The notes under the pieces were generated by a model. The model saw only the letters and a program-made list of their open reading frames with translations, was not told where the DNA came from and made no database searches. Below are positions 7,944 through 16,282 of a stretch of DNA of 64,000 nucleotides, piece after piece (position 1 is the first letter of the stretch; the number at the start of each line of letters is the position of its first letter). The position numbers were made by a program, and so were the translations under genes. Origin of the DNA: JBAZZQ01 sp041658725 (GTDB taxonomy: Bacteria; Planctomycetota; Phycisphaerae; JAAYCJ01); contig JBAZZQ010000010.1 in NCBI GenBank assembly GCA_041658725.1, positions 16,790 through 80,789 of the forward strand. Direction: 5' to 3'.

Positions 7944-8681
7944 ATGGAAGTCCTTATTGTCGGAATCGTGTTTTTGTTCGTGCTGCTTGCTCTGGCAATT
8001 ATCATCCTTGGGCCGGTGGCATTGGTGGTGGCGGGGATCGTATTGATTACCAAAGCAGTGAGTGGCGGGAAATCCTCCGCGCCGCCGGGTTCGGACGAGG
8101 TCAAGCCGCTCACCAACGGCAATCTGAACGAATATCTTCAGGAGCGCAGGCGAATTTTGGATATGGTCGCCGGGGGGCAGGTCAGTCCGGAAGACGGCGA
8201 ACGATTGTTGGCAGCCCTCGAGCAAAAAGGGATCATCGCCCAGGGCCAGGGGCTGCTCCAGCAGTCCAAAATGAACACCAATTGGTTTCTCATTATCGCG
8301 GGAATTGTCCTGCTTCTATTCGTCATCCTGCCCGTGCTGTTCCAATTGCTGGCGATCGCGATTCCCCGGGCCCGGCTGCAATTTCCGAACCTGAACAATC
8401 TTCCGACTTTACCGGCGATTCCGACAATGGGTATCGGCCTGGGTGTCCTGACCGCCGGTCACGGTATCATTTCATTGTTGCTCTTTGCGTTCTGGATATG
8501 GATGCTCGTTGATTGCATTCGCCGCCCGACCGACTCATTCCAGCGAATTGCCCCTCTAAGCCGCGGTGCGGAATACGACAAGATTATCTGGCTGATCGGG
8601 TTGATCGTTTTGAGCCTCATCGCGGCGGCGGTGTATTTCCTGGTGATCTACCACCCGGCAAGGAAAATGCATAATCCCTAG
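7944..8681 (+). CDS. Membrane protein with SHOCT-like and PLDc_N-like segments (paralogue)
   Basis: 245 residues, same architecture as the preceding gene: N-terminal membrane helix, a cytoplasmic segment with the SHOCT-like motif ERRRILDMVAGGQVSPEDGE (about residues 71-90), then three hydrophobic helices, the third containing WIWMLVDCIRRP and the last KIIWLIGLIVLSLIAAAVYF. I chose ATG 7944 because AGGGAG at 7932-7937 is well placed; the upstream ATG 7914 would add ten residues without a ribosome site. The shared ending (MLxDCIRRP followed by a helix and VIYHP) shows tandem duplication with divergence. Function unknown; a role in membrane stress together with the DUF2089 regulator is an inference. 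Confidence 0.72.
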   Translation: MEVLIVGIVFLFVLLALAIIILGPVALVVAGIVLITKAVSGGKSSAPPGSDEVKPLTNGNLNEYLQERRRILDMVAGGQVSPEDGERLLAALEQKGIIAQGQGLLQQSKMNTNWFLIIAGIVLLLFVILPVLFQLLAIAIPRARLQFPNLNNLPTLPAIPTMGIGLGVLTAGHGIISLLLFAFWIWMLVDCIRRPTDSFQRIAPLSRGAEYDKIIWLIGLIVLSLIAAAVYFLVIYHPARKMHNP

Positions 8682-8822
8682 TAATGCCTCAGTTTTCCAA
8701 GAAAGTTCGCCGAATCGTCATGTTGAGCGCAGCGAAACATCTGGATTCGTCGTCGTAAGAGCCAGATGTTTCGCTGCGCTCAACATGACGCCCTAAGATT
8801 TCACTGATTAACTGAGGCCTTA
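8682..8822. repeat. MITE-like palindromic element with terminal inverted repeats
   Basis: Outer arms TAATGCCTCAGTT (8682-8694) and AACTGAGGCCTTA (8810-8822) match at 11 of 13 positions. Inside is a perfect 29-bp inverted repeat, 8716-8744 with 8762-8790, containing the core GTTGAGCGCAGCGAAACAT. Half of the inner palindrome recurs at 33,630-33,658 with about four differences. The element lies between two convergent genes and has no coding capacity. Confidence 0.75.
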
Positions 8823-8828
8823 CAATCC

Positions 8829-9218
8829 CTAATATTGAAAGAGGGCACGCCGCTTGACAAGACATAAGGTGACCACCACGGCTGTGCCCGCGGCCACCCC
8901 GCCCATATCGCTGAGCCAATCAAAAAAATCGCATGTTCGGTTGAAATAGGGCTGCGTCCATTCATCGACAATGCCTAAAATCAATAGCCACAGAACCAAA
9001 ATCAGAATTTCGGTAAATCGGACCCTTCGCAGGAATCCCAGGAGGATCAGAATGGCCGCGGTAAAATAGGCCAGAACGTGGAGAGTTTTATCCTTGCCCG
9101 GAATATCCGGCATGGAATCCAGGTGAGGCCAGTGGGTCAGGGTCAATAACACCATCAGATACACCATCGCAATTATTTTCAGCGGGATTCGCCATTTGAT
9201 TTTGATCAGATTGTCCAT
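8829..9218 (-). CDS. VanZ-like family membrane protein
   Basis: 129 residues, four hydrophobic segments, matching the VanZ-like domain: an N-terminal helix, then GKDKTLHVLAYFTAAILI with the conserved K and H, and EWTQPYFNRTCDFFDWLSDM, which fits the family pattern of E-x-x-Q followed by R-x-x-x-x-x-D. VanZ itself gives low-level teicoplanin resistance; most relatives are uncharacterised membrane proteins. The start has GGAGAAAG upstream. The first 131 bases overlap the 3' end of the ParA gene in a different frame, which is unusually long (see finding). Family call is good, function unknown. Confidence 0.8.
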   Translation of the reverse strand: MDNLIKIKWRIPLKIIAMVYLMVLLTLTHWPHLDSMPDIPGKDKTLHVLAYFTAAILILLGFLRRVRFTEILILVLWLLILGIVDEWTQPYFNRTCDFFDWLSDMGGVAAGTAVVVTLCLVKRRALFQY

Positions 9219-10065
9219 GATAGCTTTCTCCGGTTTCGGTCTGGGCAGGTGAGGGAATTTGTACCGGTGCGGGCTGCCCGGTCATCGCCGCCACTTCCCG
9301 GGCCAAGGCGGCATAGTCTTCCGCCCCGTTGCTGCCGGAGGCGTAGGAAAAAATGTCGAGTCCGAAACTCGGTGCCTCGGCGAGTTTGATATTTCGACGA
9401 ATGCGAGTTTTAAAAATGGTCGTCGCCGACCACGGAAGATTTCGATTCCGGGCGTCGGTGAAAAAATGCTCCATATCGGCAAAGACTTCGTTGGCCAGTT
9501 TGGTTCCCGTCTCATACATGCACAAAATCACCCCGGAAACTTTAAGGTCGCGATTGATCCGCTTGGCCACCAGGTTGATCGTTTCCAGTAATTTTCCCAT
9601 TCCCTGCAACGCCAGAAAATGCGGCTGCAAGGTGATAAATATTTCATTGGCGGCGCAAAGGGCGTTAATGGTCAAAATTCCCAGCGAGGGGGGGCAATCC
9701 ATCAGCATGAAATCATATTTTCCCGGATATTCATCCAGTGCGTCGCGCAAGATGACTTCCCGCCCGACCACACTGGCCAGCTCCACCTCCGCCGCCGCCA
9801 GATCGATGTTCGACGGAGCCACCAGCAAATTTTCACCCACCGGCTTAACGATTTCTTCCAGGGAAGCGGAACTCGTCAAAACCTGGTAAATGTTCGGAAC
9901 GTCCGCCCGGGGCTCCAGACCAAAGTGCATCGTCAGATGCGCCTGAGGATCAAGATCGAGCAAGACCACGCGTTGACCCGACCGGGCCAATCCGCTGCCC
10001 AGGTTGGCCGTCGTCGTCGTTTTGCCCACGCCGCCTTTTTGATTAATGATCGCTATACGTCGCAT
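9088..10065 (-). CDS. parA: ParA/Soj-type partition ATPase
   Basis: Deviant Walker-A ATPase of the ParA/MinD group that moves chromosomes or other cargo by ATP-dependent DNA binding. The P-loop is INQKGGVGKTTTTANLG near residues 6-22; other family marks are LLDLDPQAHLT, LMDCPPSLGILTINAL and the C-terminal YASGSNGAEDYAALAREV. The normal family end is near residue 260; this frame continues for about 65 more residues rich in P, S, N and G with no known domain, and the last 45 codons overlap the vanZ gene. No parB gene is visible next to it, and no parS-like site was identified. The stand-alone arrangement suggests an orphan ParA, or chromosomal Soj with ParB elsewhere. Confidence 0.9.
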   Translation of the reverse strand: MRRIAIINQKGGVGKTTTTANLGSGLARSGQRVVLLDLDPQAHLTMHFGLEPRADVPNIYQVLTSSASLEEIVKPVGENLLVAPSNIDLAAAEVELASVVGREVILRDALDEYPGKYDFMLMDCPPSLGILTINALCAANEIFITLQPHFLALQGMGKLLETINLVAKRINRDLKVSGVILCMYETGTKLANEVFADMEHFFTDARNRNLPWSATTIFKTRIRRNIKLAEAPSFGLDIFSYASGSNGAEDYAALAREVAAMTGQPAPVQIPSPAQTETGESYHGQSDQNQMANPAENNCDGVSDGVIDPDPLASPGFHAGYSGQG

Positions 10066-10632
10066 TAAGTCCGTTCAATTTCTAAATAGTTGAAAACCAT
10101 TATAATTGTGTTGGGCATATTATTCCACCCCCGGCTATATTTTTGATTTAATATACATTCAGGGTGGCATGCGCCGCCGTGAACTTAATATATACCTTTG
10201 AGTAAGATTTTTTCCTCCCCACAACAAGAACACCTTTTATTCCCAACGCCTAATCATAATGAAATTCATTCTAACATTCTCAAGACATGCCTATCCCTCC
10301 CCCGATGACAACCGCGTCACAGGAAACATTGCGTTGTGGTGAAGGGTAGTTCGCCGGGAGGCCATTGTTGACCGCCCAAAATGGATGATTCGAAGTGAGA
10401 TTCATGACGCTTGATAATCCCCTAACCCTATGGCGCTATGCGCAAGCCTGCGATGACCGAGGAGACAGCCGTGGCTGAACACCACAGGCTGTAATGGCCC
10501 CAAGTCTTGTAATAGATATGAGTACCATCTTTCGTTGTAATTGTACTCATTGTTTGTCATCTTGTTTTATCGGCGGGGTGCGACTTCTCGTGCCTGTCGA
10601 ACGCCCGCGTTCAGCGGTTGAGCAATCGCATG
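10066..10632. other. Intergenic region, 567 bp, no gene seen
   Basis: AT-rich near parA. It holds the word GGGTGGCATG at 10,162, shared with the repeat after rng, and an imperfect hairpin at 10,465-10,492 (ACAGCCGTGG with CCACAGGCTGT) downstream of the minus-strand catalase gene. That hairpin could be its terminator, but there is no T-run. Only very short open frames occur. Confidence 0.5.
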
Positions 10633-12747
10633 CTATGCCAATGTCCGCACCGACTTTTCCCGGTCCCATTGCCGTGTCTTTGCCGCGGCAATAAATGCGT
10701 CTTTGTCGTTGGTATCCACGACGCCCGCGTCTTTTCCGACATTCGCTATTTTCAAAAGCGATTGGCCGCCCTTGTCGACGGCGATGGCCTTGAGATGACC
10801 GAAAGCATCGCGCACGAAATCGATCGCGGCGCTTTCCATCGACAGTGCCCTTGAGCCTTCGTCAGAGAGGATGACGGCGACGGCGTCGAATAGCACCGAA
10901 GGCGTACCCGCCAGTTGACCGTCCGCTGCAAGCATCGAGCCATCGGCAAGCTTCGCGCCGCCCACTTTGGGTGCGACGATCTTCACGGAAGCACCGGCAT
11001 CGGTCACAGCCTTCTTGATCTTCTTGATGACGGCGCCGTCTGAACCATCCGCGATCAGGATGCCAACCGCGCGCCCCATGAGCGTGTCTTTCATCTTGCC
11101 GATGATCCGCAATGCGGGCGAAGGCTCCATCTCCTGCACGGGCGCTGCGGCCACCGGCGCATCGGGCATTTTGTCGAACGCAAGGCCCGCGGCGACCCGG
11201 TTGGCGAGGTCTTCTTCGATATGTCGTAGGTGACCGACCATCGCCTGACGCACGTGCATATGCTCGACCTTGGAAAGCTCAAACACTAGCGCCGAGGCGA
11301 TGTGCGCCTGCTCATACGCGGTTTGGCTGAGATAGAACTGCCTCGCCTGACTGTAGTGGTCGGCGAAGCTCTCGACACGAATGCGGCTTTTCACGCCAGT
11401 TTCAGGTACCCCAGCGCTATGAAAGCCCTTGGCCGGCGTTTCGCGGGGCGAGTTTTCAGACAAGGAGTTGGGCTCATACGCAACGCGCCCAGTCGGTTGC
11501 GCCATCTGCATGTGCCCGTCGCGTTGCTGGTTGGCGAACGGGCACTTGGGCGCGTTGATCGGGATCTGGTGGAAATTGACAGAACCCAGGCGGGAAAGCT
11601 GCGTGTCGTGATAGGATAGCAATCGGCCCTGCAACAGTGGATCATTCGAGAAATCGATTCCTGGCACGACATGAGAAGGACAGTAAGCCACCTGTTCGGT
11701 TTCAGCGAAGAAATTATCCGGCCAGCGATCCAGTACCATGCGGCCGATCACTTTCAAAGGCACCAGCTCTTCGGGAATCAGCTTGGTCGCGTCCAGATGA
11801 TCGAACGGGAATCTGTCCGCTTCCTCCTGCGTGAAAAGCTGAACCGCGAATTCCCATTCGGGGAAATTACCCGCCGCGACGGCCTCGAACATATCGCGGC
11901 GGTGGAAGTCTTGATCCGCGCCGCAAATCTTTACGGTCTCATCCCAAAGGGTGGACTGTAAGCCGAGCTTGGGACGCCAGTGAAATTTGACGAAGGTTGA
12001 TTCGCCGGCGTCGTTAATCAGCCGGAAACTATGCACGCCAAAGCCTTCGATCATCCGCAACGAACGCGGCAGGGTACGATCCGACATGATCCACATCACC
12101 GTATGCATGGATTCGGGCGTGAGTGAAATGAAATCCCAGAAGGTGTCGTGCGCGGTGGCCGATTGAGGAAAGCCGCGGTCGGGTTCCATCTTGACGGCAT
12201 GGATAAGGTCGGGGAATTTGATGGCATCCTGGATGAAGAAAACCGGGATGTTGTTGCCGACCAAATCCCAGTTGCCTTCCTTCGTGTAAAACTTGACGGC
12301 AAATCCGCGTACGTCACGCGGGGTATCCACGGAACCCGCGCCTCCGGCGACGGTCGATATACGAGTAAACACGGGTGTCTTCTCACCAACCTCGGTGAGT
12401 ATCCGGGCGGTGGTGTATTGTTTCAACGAGGCGGTCAACTCGAAGAATCCATGCACACCCGTCGCCCGCGCGTGAACGATACGCTCGGGAATACGCTCGT
12501 GATCGAAATGCGTGATTTTTTCGCGAAGGATGAAATCCTCCAGAAGCGTCGGGCCGCGCGGATTGGCCCGGAGCGAATTTTGATTATCGGAAAGCGCGAC
12601 GCCCTGGTTCGTGGTAATCGCTGGGTGCTCTCCACCCTCGATCTGGTGCAGTTTGCCACCGGCCGCCCGTTGGAAGTCTCCGTGGTGAGCCGAGCCCTTT
12701 TCCTGTTTGCGTTTTCCAGAATTCCTCGTCGTCTTTTTTTTACCCAT
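10633..12747 (-). CDS. katE: Large-subunit catalase (HPII/KatE type)
   Basis: Haem catalase that dismutates hydrogen peroxide. At 704 residues it is a large-subunit (clade 2) enzyme: a catalase core of about 500 residues plus a C-terminal flavodoxin/DJ-1-like domain (ADGSDGAVIKKIKKAVTDAG onward). The distal histidine is in RIVHARATGVHGFFE, the conserved asparagine in DLVGNNIPVFFIQD and the haem-ligating tyrosine in RLLSYHDTQLSRLG. ATG 12,747 is preferred over an upstream TTG because AGGAG lies seven bases before it. It stands alone on the minus strand at the edge of the stress island. A catalase in a probably anaerobic bacterium fits protection against transient oxygen. Confidence 0.96.
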   Translation of the reverse strand: MGKKKTTRNSGKRKQEKGSAHHGDFQRAAGGKLHQIEGGEHPAITTNQGVALSDNQNSLRANPRGPTLLEDFILREKITHFDHERIPERIVHARATGVHGFFELTASLKQYTTARILTEVGEKTPVFTRISTVAGGAGSVDTPRDVRGFAVKFYTKEGNWDLVGNNIPVFFIQDAIKFPDLIHAVKMEPDRGFPQSATAHDTFWDFISLTPESMHTVMWIMSDRTLPRSLRMIEGFGVHSFRLINDAGESTFVKFHWRPKLGLQSTLWDETVKICGADQDFHRRDMFEAVAAGNFPEWEFAVQLFTQEEADRFPFDHLDATKLIPEELVPLKVIGRMVLDRWPDNFFAETEQVAYCPSHVVPGIDFSNDPLLQGRLLSYHDTQLSRLGSVNFHQIPINAPKCPFANQQRDGHMQMAQPTGRVAYEPNSLSENSPRETPAKGFHSAGVPETGVKSRIRVESFADHYSQARQFYLSQTAYEQAHIASALVFELSKVEHMHVRQAMVGHLRHIEEDLANRVAAGLAFDKMPDAPVAAAPVQEMEPSPALRIIGKMKDTLMGRAVGILIADGSDGAVIKKIKKAVTDAGASVKIVAPKVGGAKLADGSMLAADGQLAGTPSVLFDAVAVILSDEGSRALSMESAAIDFVRDAFGHLKAIAVDKGGQSLLKIANVGKDAGVVDTNDKDAFIAAAKTRQWDREKSVRTLA

Positions 12748-12889
12748 GATCAATCTCCTAAGTGAGCCTCTTGGACGGCCTGTTACCCCCCGAATCGCGA
12801 CGGAACGCTCCAGCCGCTGACATCTTCGGGAAGCCCATCCAAATCGGCATCAAAATTGTTGGATTCCCCACTGCTCGCCATTATCTATT

Positions 12890-13390
12890 TCACCAAGATA
12901 TTTTCAATTTCCGCCCACGAGTGGACAACTGTGGCACCTTCAGGGTATTATCCACGTCCAAGACGAGGACGGGCTTTTTCGGATCGACGACCAGGACGAT
13001 AATTTTATCCTCGCCCGGTAGATTCCGTGCGTTGCCCAAAAATCGGGCCGTCACCTCGTACAATCCTTCCCGCTGGGGTACCAATTCCGCGAAAGCATCG
13101 CCTTCCTCGTCCGTGCGACCATTTTTAATCAGGCGCAGTTGTGTCGGGGCCGGAGCCGAGGTAAGGGTAATGTCAATCGGCTGTTGTTCGATGACTTTGA
13201 AAAAAATGTTACTTTTCTGAACCTTGGCGGTCACGCGCACCTCCCGGTTCGGCAGGGAAACCCGGTCTTCACCCTCGATCATAACGTGGGACTTGGGGTG
13301 GGAGCAGCCGACAACGGCAGAAGCTCCGGCAACGAACAGGCCCATTAGAATGCCCTTATGTGGGGCAATATTCCGTTTCGTAATCGTCAT
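12890..13390 (-). CDS. Lipoprotein with cut-off HAD-like phosphatase motif
   Basis: 166 residues from ATG 13,390. The N-terminus is a lipoprotein signal: basic start, hydrophobic GILMGLFVAGASAVVGC with the lipobox ending at the cysteine, so the product should be anchored in the membrane. A beta-rich stretch follows (VRVTAKVQKSNIFF to YEVTARFLG), perhaps an Ig-like domain. Near the end the sequence reaches KPVLVLDVDNTLKVP, which looks like motif I (DxDxT) of the HAD phosphatases of the LNS2/App1 type, but a stop follows about 15 residues later, so the catalytic domain is missing. I infer a 3'-truncated gene. Upstream ATGs add up to 16 residues; 13,390 gives the best signal peptide. Confidence 0.55.
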   Translation of the reverse strand: MTITKRNIAPHKGILMGLFVAGASAVVGCSHPKSHVMIEGEDRVSLPNREVRVTAKVQKSNIFFKVIEQQPIDITLTSAPAPTQLRLIKNGRTDEEGDAFAELVPQREGLYEVTARFLGNARNLPGEDKIIVLVVDPKKPVLVLDVDNTLKVPQLSTRGRKLKISW

Positions 13391-13439
13391 TGTAATAAAC
13401 ATCCTTCCCAACTGGGGCGGCAAGGCTGCGTTCTTCAAG

Positions 13440-13590
13440 TCACCTCTCCACCTTTCCCTGATCCGGCCGGGTAAAGCAAAACGTCGGGCCCTCGCCGAGC
13501 TTGGAGTCCGCGCAGCCCCGCCCGTGGCGGCGCTCGGTGATCCGTTTGTCGAGGGCCAGGCCGATATACCCGAGCCGGGATATCAGGCAG
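13440..13590 (-). pseudogene. Histidine kinase C-terminal remnant
   Basis: On the minus strand, one frame ending in TGA at 13,440 reads YIGLALDKRITERR followed by GCADSKLGEGPTFCFTRP, which is the G2-box end of a histidine-kinase ATPase domain (normally GLGLALVKRIVERHGG and SxxGxGSTFxFTLP). Nothing upstream of residue YIG resembles the rest of a kinase. It is too short and degenerate to be functional, and looks like the tail of a deleted kinase gene. Confidence 0.6.
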
Positions 13591-13605
13591 CCAGAATTCC
13601 CGCTA

Positions 13606-13959
13606 CTAATCGGACTTTCTTCCCAAAAGGTACCCTAAAATCAATGCGCCCAAGGCAACACTGCCGAGGTACGACCAGGGGCTGGCGTGCACGTTCTTAT
13701 CAACACGAGACGCTACGTCCCGGACCTGCTCCTGCCCCATCTCACTATACTGGCGGGCACTGTCGGCAACATGATGGACCGTGTCGGAAAAAGCCCCACT
13801 AAGGCCCGATCGGCCGTCAAAAAGAGCGTCCTTGAGATCGGAGTACTTTTCGCCGACGAGACTCCGCAGGTCCTGTTTCTTTTTCCTGGCGGCTTCGGCA
13901 AGTAGATTCAACGCCTCTTCGATTTTTTCATTGCTCTGATTTCGCTGTGTTCCAGCCAT
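13606..13959 (-). CDS. DUF883 (ElaB/YqjD-like) membrane-anchored stress protein
   Basis: 117 residues: a long charged, probably coiled helix (NEKIEEALNLLAEAARKKKQ onward), a flexible region, and one C-terminal membrane helix, SYLGSVALGALILGYLLGR, typical of the ElaB/YqjD/DUF883 group. In Escherichia coli relatives are stationary-phase inner-membrane proteins that bind ribosomes; here that is only a family inference. ATG 13,959 is chosen because GGGGGAGAAA stands just upstream; the frame is open 28 codons further, but that part is the leader hairpin region. The leader, including a terminator-like hairpin, is duplicated in front of the gene at 18,283. Confidence 0.8.
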   Translation of the reverse strand: MAGTQRNQSNEKIEEALNLLAEAARKKKQDLRSLVGEKYSDLKDALFDGRSGLSGAFSDTVHHVADSARQYSEMGQEQVRDVASRVDKNVHASPWSYLGSVALGALILGYLLGRKSD

Positions 13960-14294
13960 TGGTTTCTCCCCCGGGGTTGCGGCTGTTCCGCACTCCCAAA
14001 AAAAAAAGCCGACGTGGCGGAACACCCAAAGGTATTCGACCACGTCGGCTTACTCTTCAACAAGCCACCCGGCACTTACCGAGTTGCCCTTCATCCAGTC
14101 CTCCGACGACTTGGATACAAATGTCAAATGAAGTCCATTAAGGCTTCGTTTACAGTTAAAGCATATAACACGAAATGAGGAATGCAAGAAGATTCTTTTT
14201 GTTTTTTTTCAACTTTTCTTAGGTCTAATTATATTATCAGGTATCATTATCATGAGCGAATTACCAAGTTCGTTCCGCATGGTCTTGTGGGTTT
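13957..14294 (-). promoter_or_regulatory. Duplicated leader, copy 1, with attenuator-like hairpin
   Basis: About 340 bases upstream of the DUF883 gene that match 18,562-18,869 at roughly 85 percent by eye. On the minus strand it holds an 11-bp stem (14,050-14,040 with 14,017-14,007) followed by a T-run (14,007-13,998), i.e. an intrinsic terminator, then a short TGCGG...CCGCA hairpin and the ribosome site. The loop segment 14,017-14,024 is perfectly complementary to 13,984-13,991 for eight bases. Confidence 0.7.
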
Positions 14295-14388
14295 ACATCG
14301 ATGCGGTTCATTCGATGCGAGGCATCGATCTTCGAAGCCTTATTCAGGTCCATTGTGGCATAAATCTTGCTGACGGCGGCAGATTTGT

Positions 14389-14823
14389 TTATCGAGCGGG
14401 TAAACTGGCGAGTGCGAACCAGTATTGCAATATGGCCTCCATGGCCGCGCAGAATTGCGGGTAATTCTCCGGCTTACGGATGTAGCCGTTGGCATGCAGG
14501 TCATAAGCGTGGGCGATATCCTTGTCCGCATGCGAAGACGTAAAGATAATCACTGGAATTTTTCTCAAGGTTTCATCGGCCTTTATTTCCGCCAGCACTT
14601 CCCGGCCGTCTTTTCGGGGAAGGTTCAAATCCAGCAGGATCAAATCGGGTCGCGGGGCGTCCTTGTAGGCACCCTCGTTCCGCAGATACGCCATGACCTC
14701 TGACCCGTCCTCGACCACAGACACATTGCTCGGAATCTGTGAGCTTTGAATGCAGGTTTTGCTCAAAACCGCATCTGCATGGTTGTCTTCCACCAATAGA
14801 ATTTCCGCCGGTTTTATGCTCAT
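14389..14823 (-). CDS. Single-domain response regulator (Rcp1-like)
   Basis: 144 residues, a CheY-like receiver with no output domain. Acidic pocket VEDN at 11-14, phosphorylated aspartate D65 in LILLDLNLPRKDG, threonine in IIFTSSHAD and the conserved lysine in YIRKP. The loop with EVMAYLRNEGAYKDAPRPD is typical of the Rcp1-type regulators paired with phytochrome-like kinases. It is encoded just downstream of the PAS histidine kinase on the same strand (gap 74 bases), so the two probably form one signalling pair; the output would be through protein contact, possibly with the KaiC-like ATPase upstream. Confidence 0.9.
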   Translation of the reverse strand: MSIKPAEILLVEDNHADAVLSKTCIQSSQIPSNVSVVEDGSEVMAYLRNEGAYKDAPRPDLILLDLNLPRKDGREVLAEIKADETLRKIPVIIFTSSHADKDIAHAYDLHANGYIRKPENYPQFCAAMEAILQYWFALASLPAR

Positions 14824-14897
14824 TGCCGCTTCGCTCCGTTAAATTAAAAGATATTTACTTGCCGTGTTTTTCTTTGGATATGATTCAATTTCTCCTT

Positions 14898-16160
14898 CTA
14901 CCCCCCCCCATTAATAGGAATTGTAAAATAGAAGGTAGAGCCTTCGTCGGGCTTCGATTCGAAGTAGATCGCACCGCCGTGGCGTTCCAGGATTTTTTTT
15001 ACAATGGCCAGGCCGATTCCGTTGCCGATGTATTTCTGCCGGGTATGCAGACGCTGGAAGATGACGAATATCCGATCCTGGTATTCCTGGCAAATGCCGA
15101 TGCCGTTATCTCGGACATGGAATAGCCAATCCGTGTCCCGTTTTTCGACCCCGATGTGCACGAGGGGAGGTTTCTCACTTTGGAACTTGATGGCATTGCC
15201 GATCAGATTTTGAAAGACCTGGGCCAGTTGCGTTCGATCGCCCAGGACCGTCGGCAGCGGATCGTGCGTCACCTGGGTACCGGTTTCCTTAATCAGGAGG
15301 GTAAAACTGTGGAGGACCTGCCGTAACAGAGCCTCACAATCCGTGGGTACAAAGGGCTGGGCCTGGGAATTCAACCGTGAAAACTCCAACAGGTCATGGA
15401 TCAAAGTCCCCATCCGCTTGGACCCCTCCACGGCGAAGTTGATATACTGCTTTCCTTGTTCATCCACTTTGTCATTGTAGCGATCCTCCAAAAGCTGAAC
15501 GAAGCTGGTCACCATCCGCAGGGGTTCCTGCAGATCGTGCGAGCAGACGTAGGCGAATTGCTCCAGGTCGCGGTTGGACCGCTTTAATTCCTCCACCGCC
15601 TCCGTTAGTTCCGCCGTCCTATCACGGACCCGTATCTCCAGTTCCGCTTTGGCCTTTTTCAGTTCGTCGACGGTCCGCTCCAGCGTTTCGGCCAGATTGT
15701 GTTGCTGAATTGAAGAGAGAGTAAGCTCTTCGTTCATCGCCACCAATTCTCTTCGGAAGGTCGCAATCTCGGTCGCATTCGTCACCTGGATCATGACCCC
15801 CGCCGGGCGGTCGTCCGCCCCGAGGATAACCCACATCGAATACGACCAGTAGGCGGGCGACGTTTGCGCATGTTCCTGCTCGGGCAAGATTTCCGGCTGG
15901 CCCGTGCGATAGACCCGGTCGAGAAGGGCGAGGCATCCATTTTTTTCCCCTTCAGGCACGGCCTCGGTGAAGGGTTGGCCGATCAGTTTCTCTCGGTCTT
16001 CCTTAACGAGCCGTAGGAATGCGCTATTGACGCCGCGCACGATGTGGGTTGTTCCCTCCACGATGACCATGGCGTGGGGGGACTGCTCGGAAAAGTACCG
16101 GCCGAGGTTGGTAAGGTCCAACCCGCTGAGTCCCCCGTCTGATTTCAGTTTCGAGCCCAT
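14898..16160 (-). CDS. PAS-domain histidine kinase
   Basis: 420 residues, soluble, no membrane segment. A PAS domain covers about residues 20-135 (NSAFLRLVKEDREKLIGQPF), then a coiled linker (near 140-200), the HisKA box with H208 in YVCSHDLQEPLRMV, and the ATPase domain with N-box GNAIKFQSEKP, G1 DNGIGICQEYQDRIF, F-box IFQRLH and G2 GNGIGLAIVKKI. The HisKA sequence SHDLQEPLR is the class found in phytochrome-type and Rcp1-paired kinases. RBS AGGAGG precedes the ATG. It is followed by the receiver gene and preceded by the KaiC-like gene, all on the minus strand. The PAS ligand is unknown. Confidence 0.93.
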   Translation of the reverse strand: MGSKLKSDGGLSGLDLTNLGRYFSEQSPHAMVIVEGTTHIVRGVNSAFLRLVKEDREKLIGQPFTEAVPEGEKNGCLALLDRVYRTGQPEILPEQEHAQTSPAYWSYSMWVILGADDRPAGVMIQVTNATEIATFRRELVAMNEELTLSSIQQHNLAETLERTVDELKKAKAELEIRVRDRTAELTEAVEELKRSNRDLEQFAYVCSHDLQEPLRMVTSFVQLLEDRYNDKVDEQGKQYINFAVEGSKRMGTLIHDLLEFSRLNSQAQPFVPTDCEALLRQVLHSFTLLIKETGTQVTHDPLPTVLGDRTQLAQVFQNLIGNAIKFQSEKPPLVHIGVEKRDTDWLFHVRDNGIGICQEYQDRIFVIFQRLHTRQKYIGNGIGLAIVKKILERHGGAIYFESKPDEGSTFYFTIPINGGG

Positions 16161-16282
16161 TGCTCACTCCTCCTGCTTATTCATTTTAATATCCAACATT
16201 ACGCATTGCGCTCTTGCTGTCATTCCCGCGCAGGCGGGGGCGGAAGTGACAGAGAAAAACCGGTCCATTTGGATATTTAATT
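16161..16282. repeat. Inverted repeats between kinase and kaiC-like gene
   Basis: ATTTTAATATCCAA near 16,183-16,196 is mirrored by TTGGATATTTAAT near 16,267-16,279. Between them CTGTCATTCCCGCGCAGGC (from about 16,218) resembles the arm of the REP-like element at 21,094. The block looks like a small palindromic element of about 100 bases. Confidence 0.5.
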
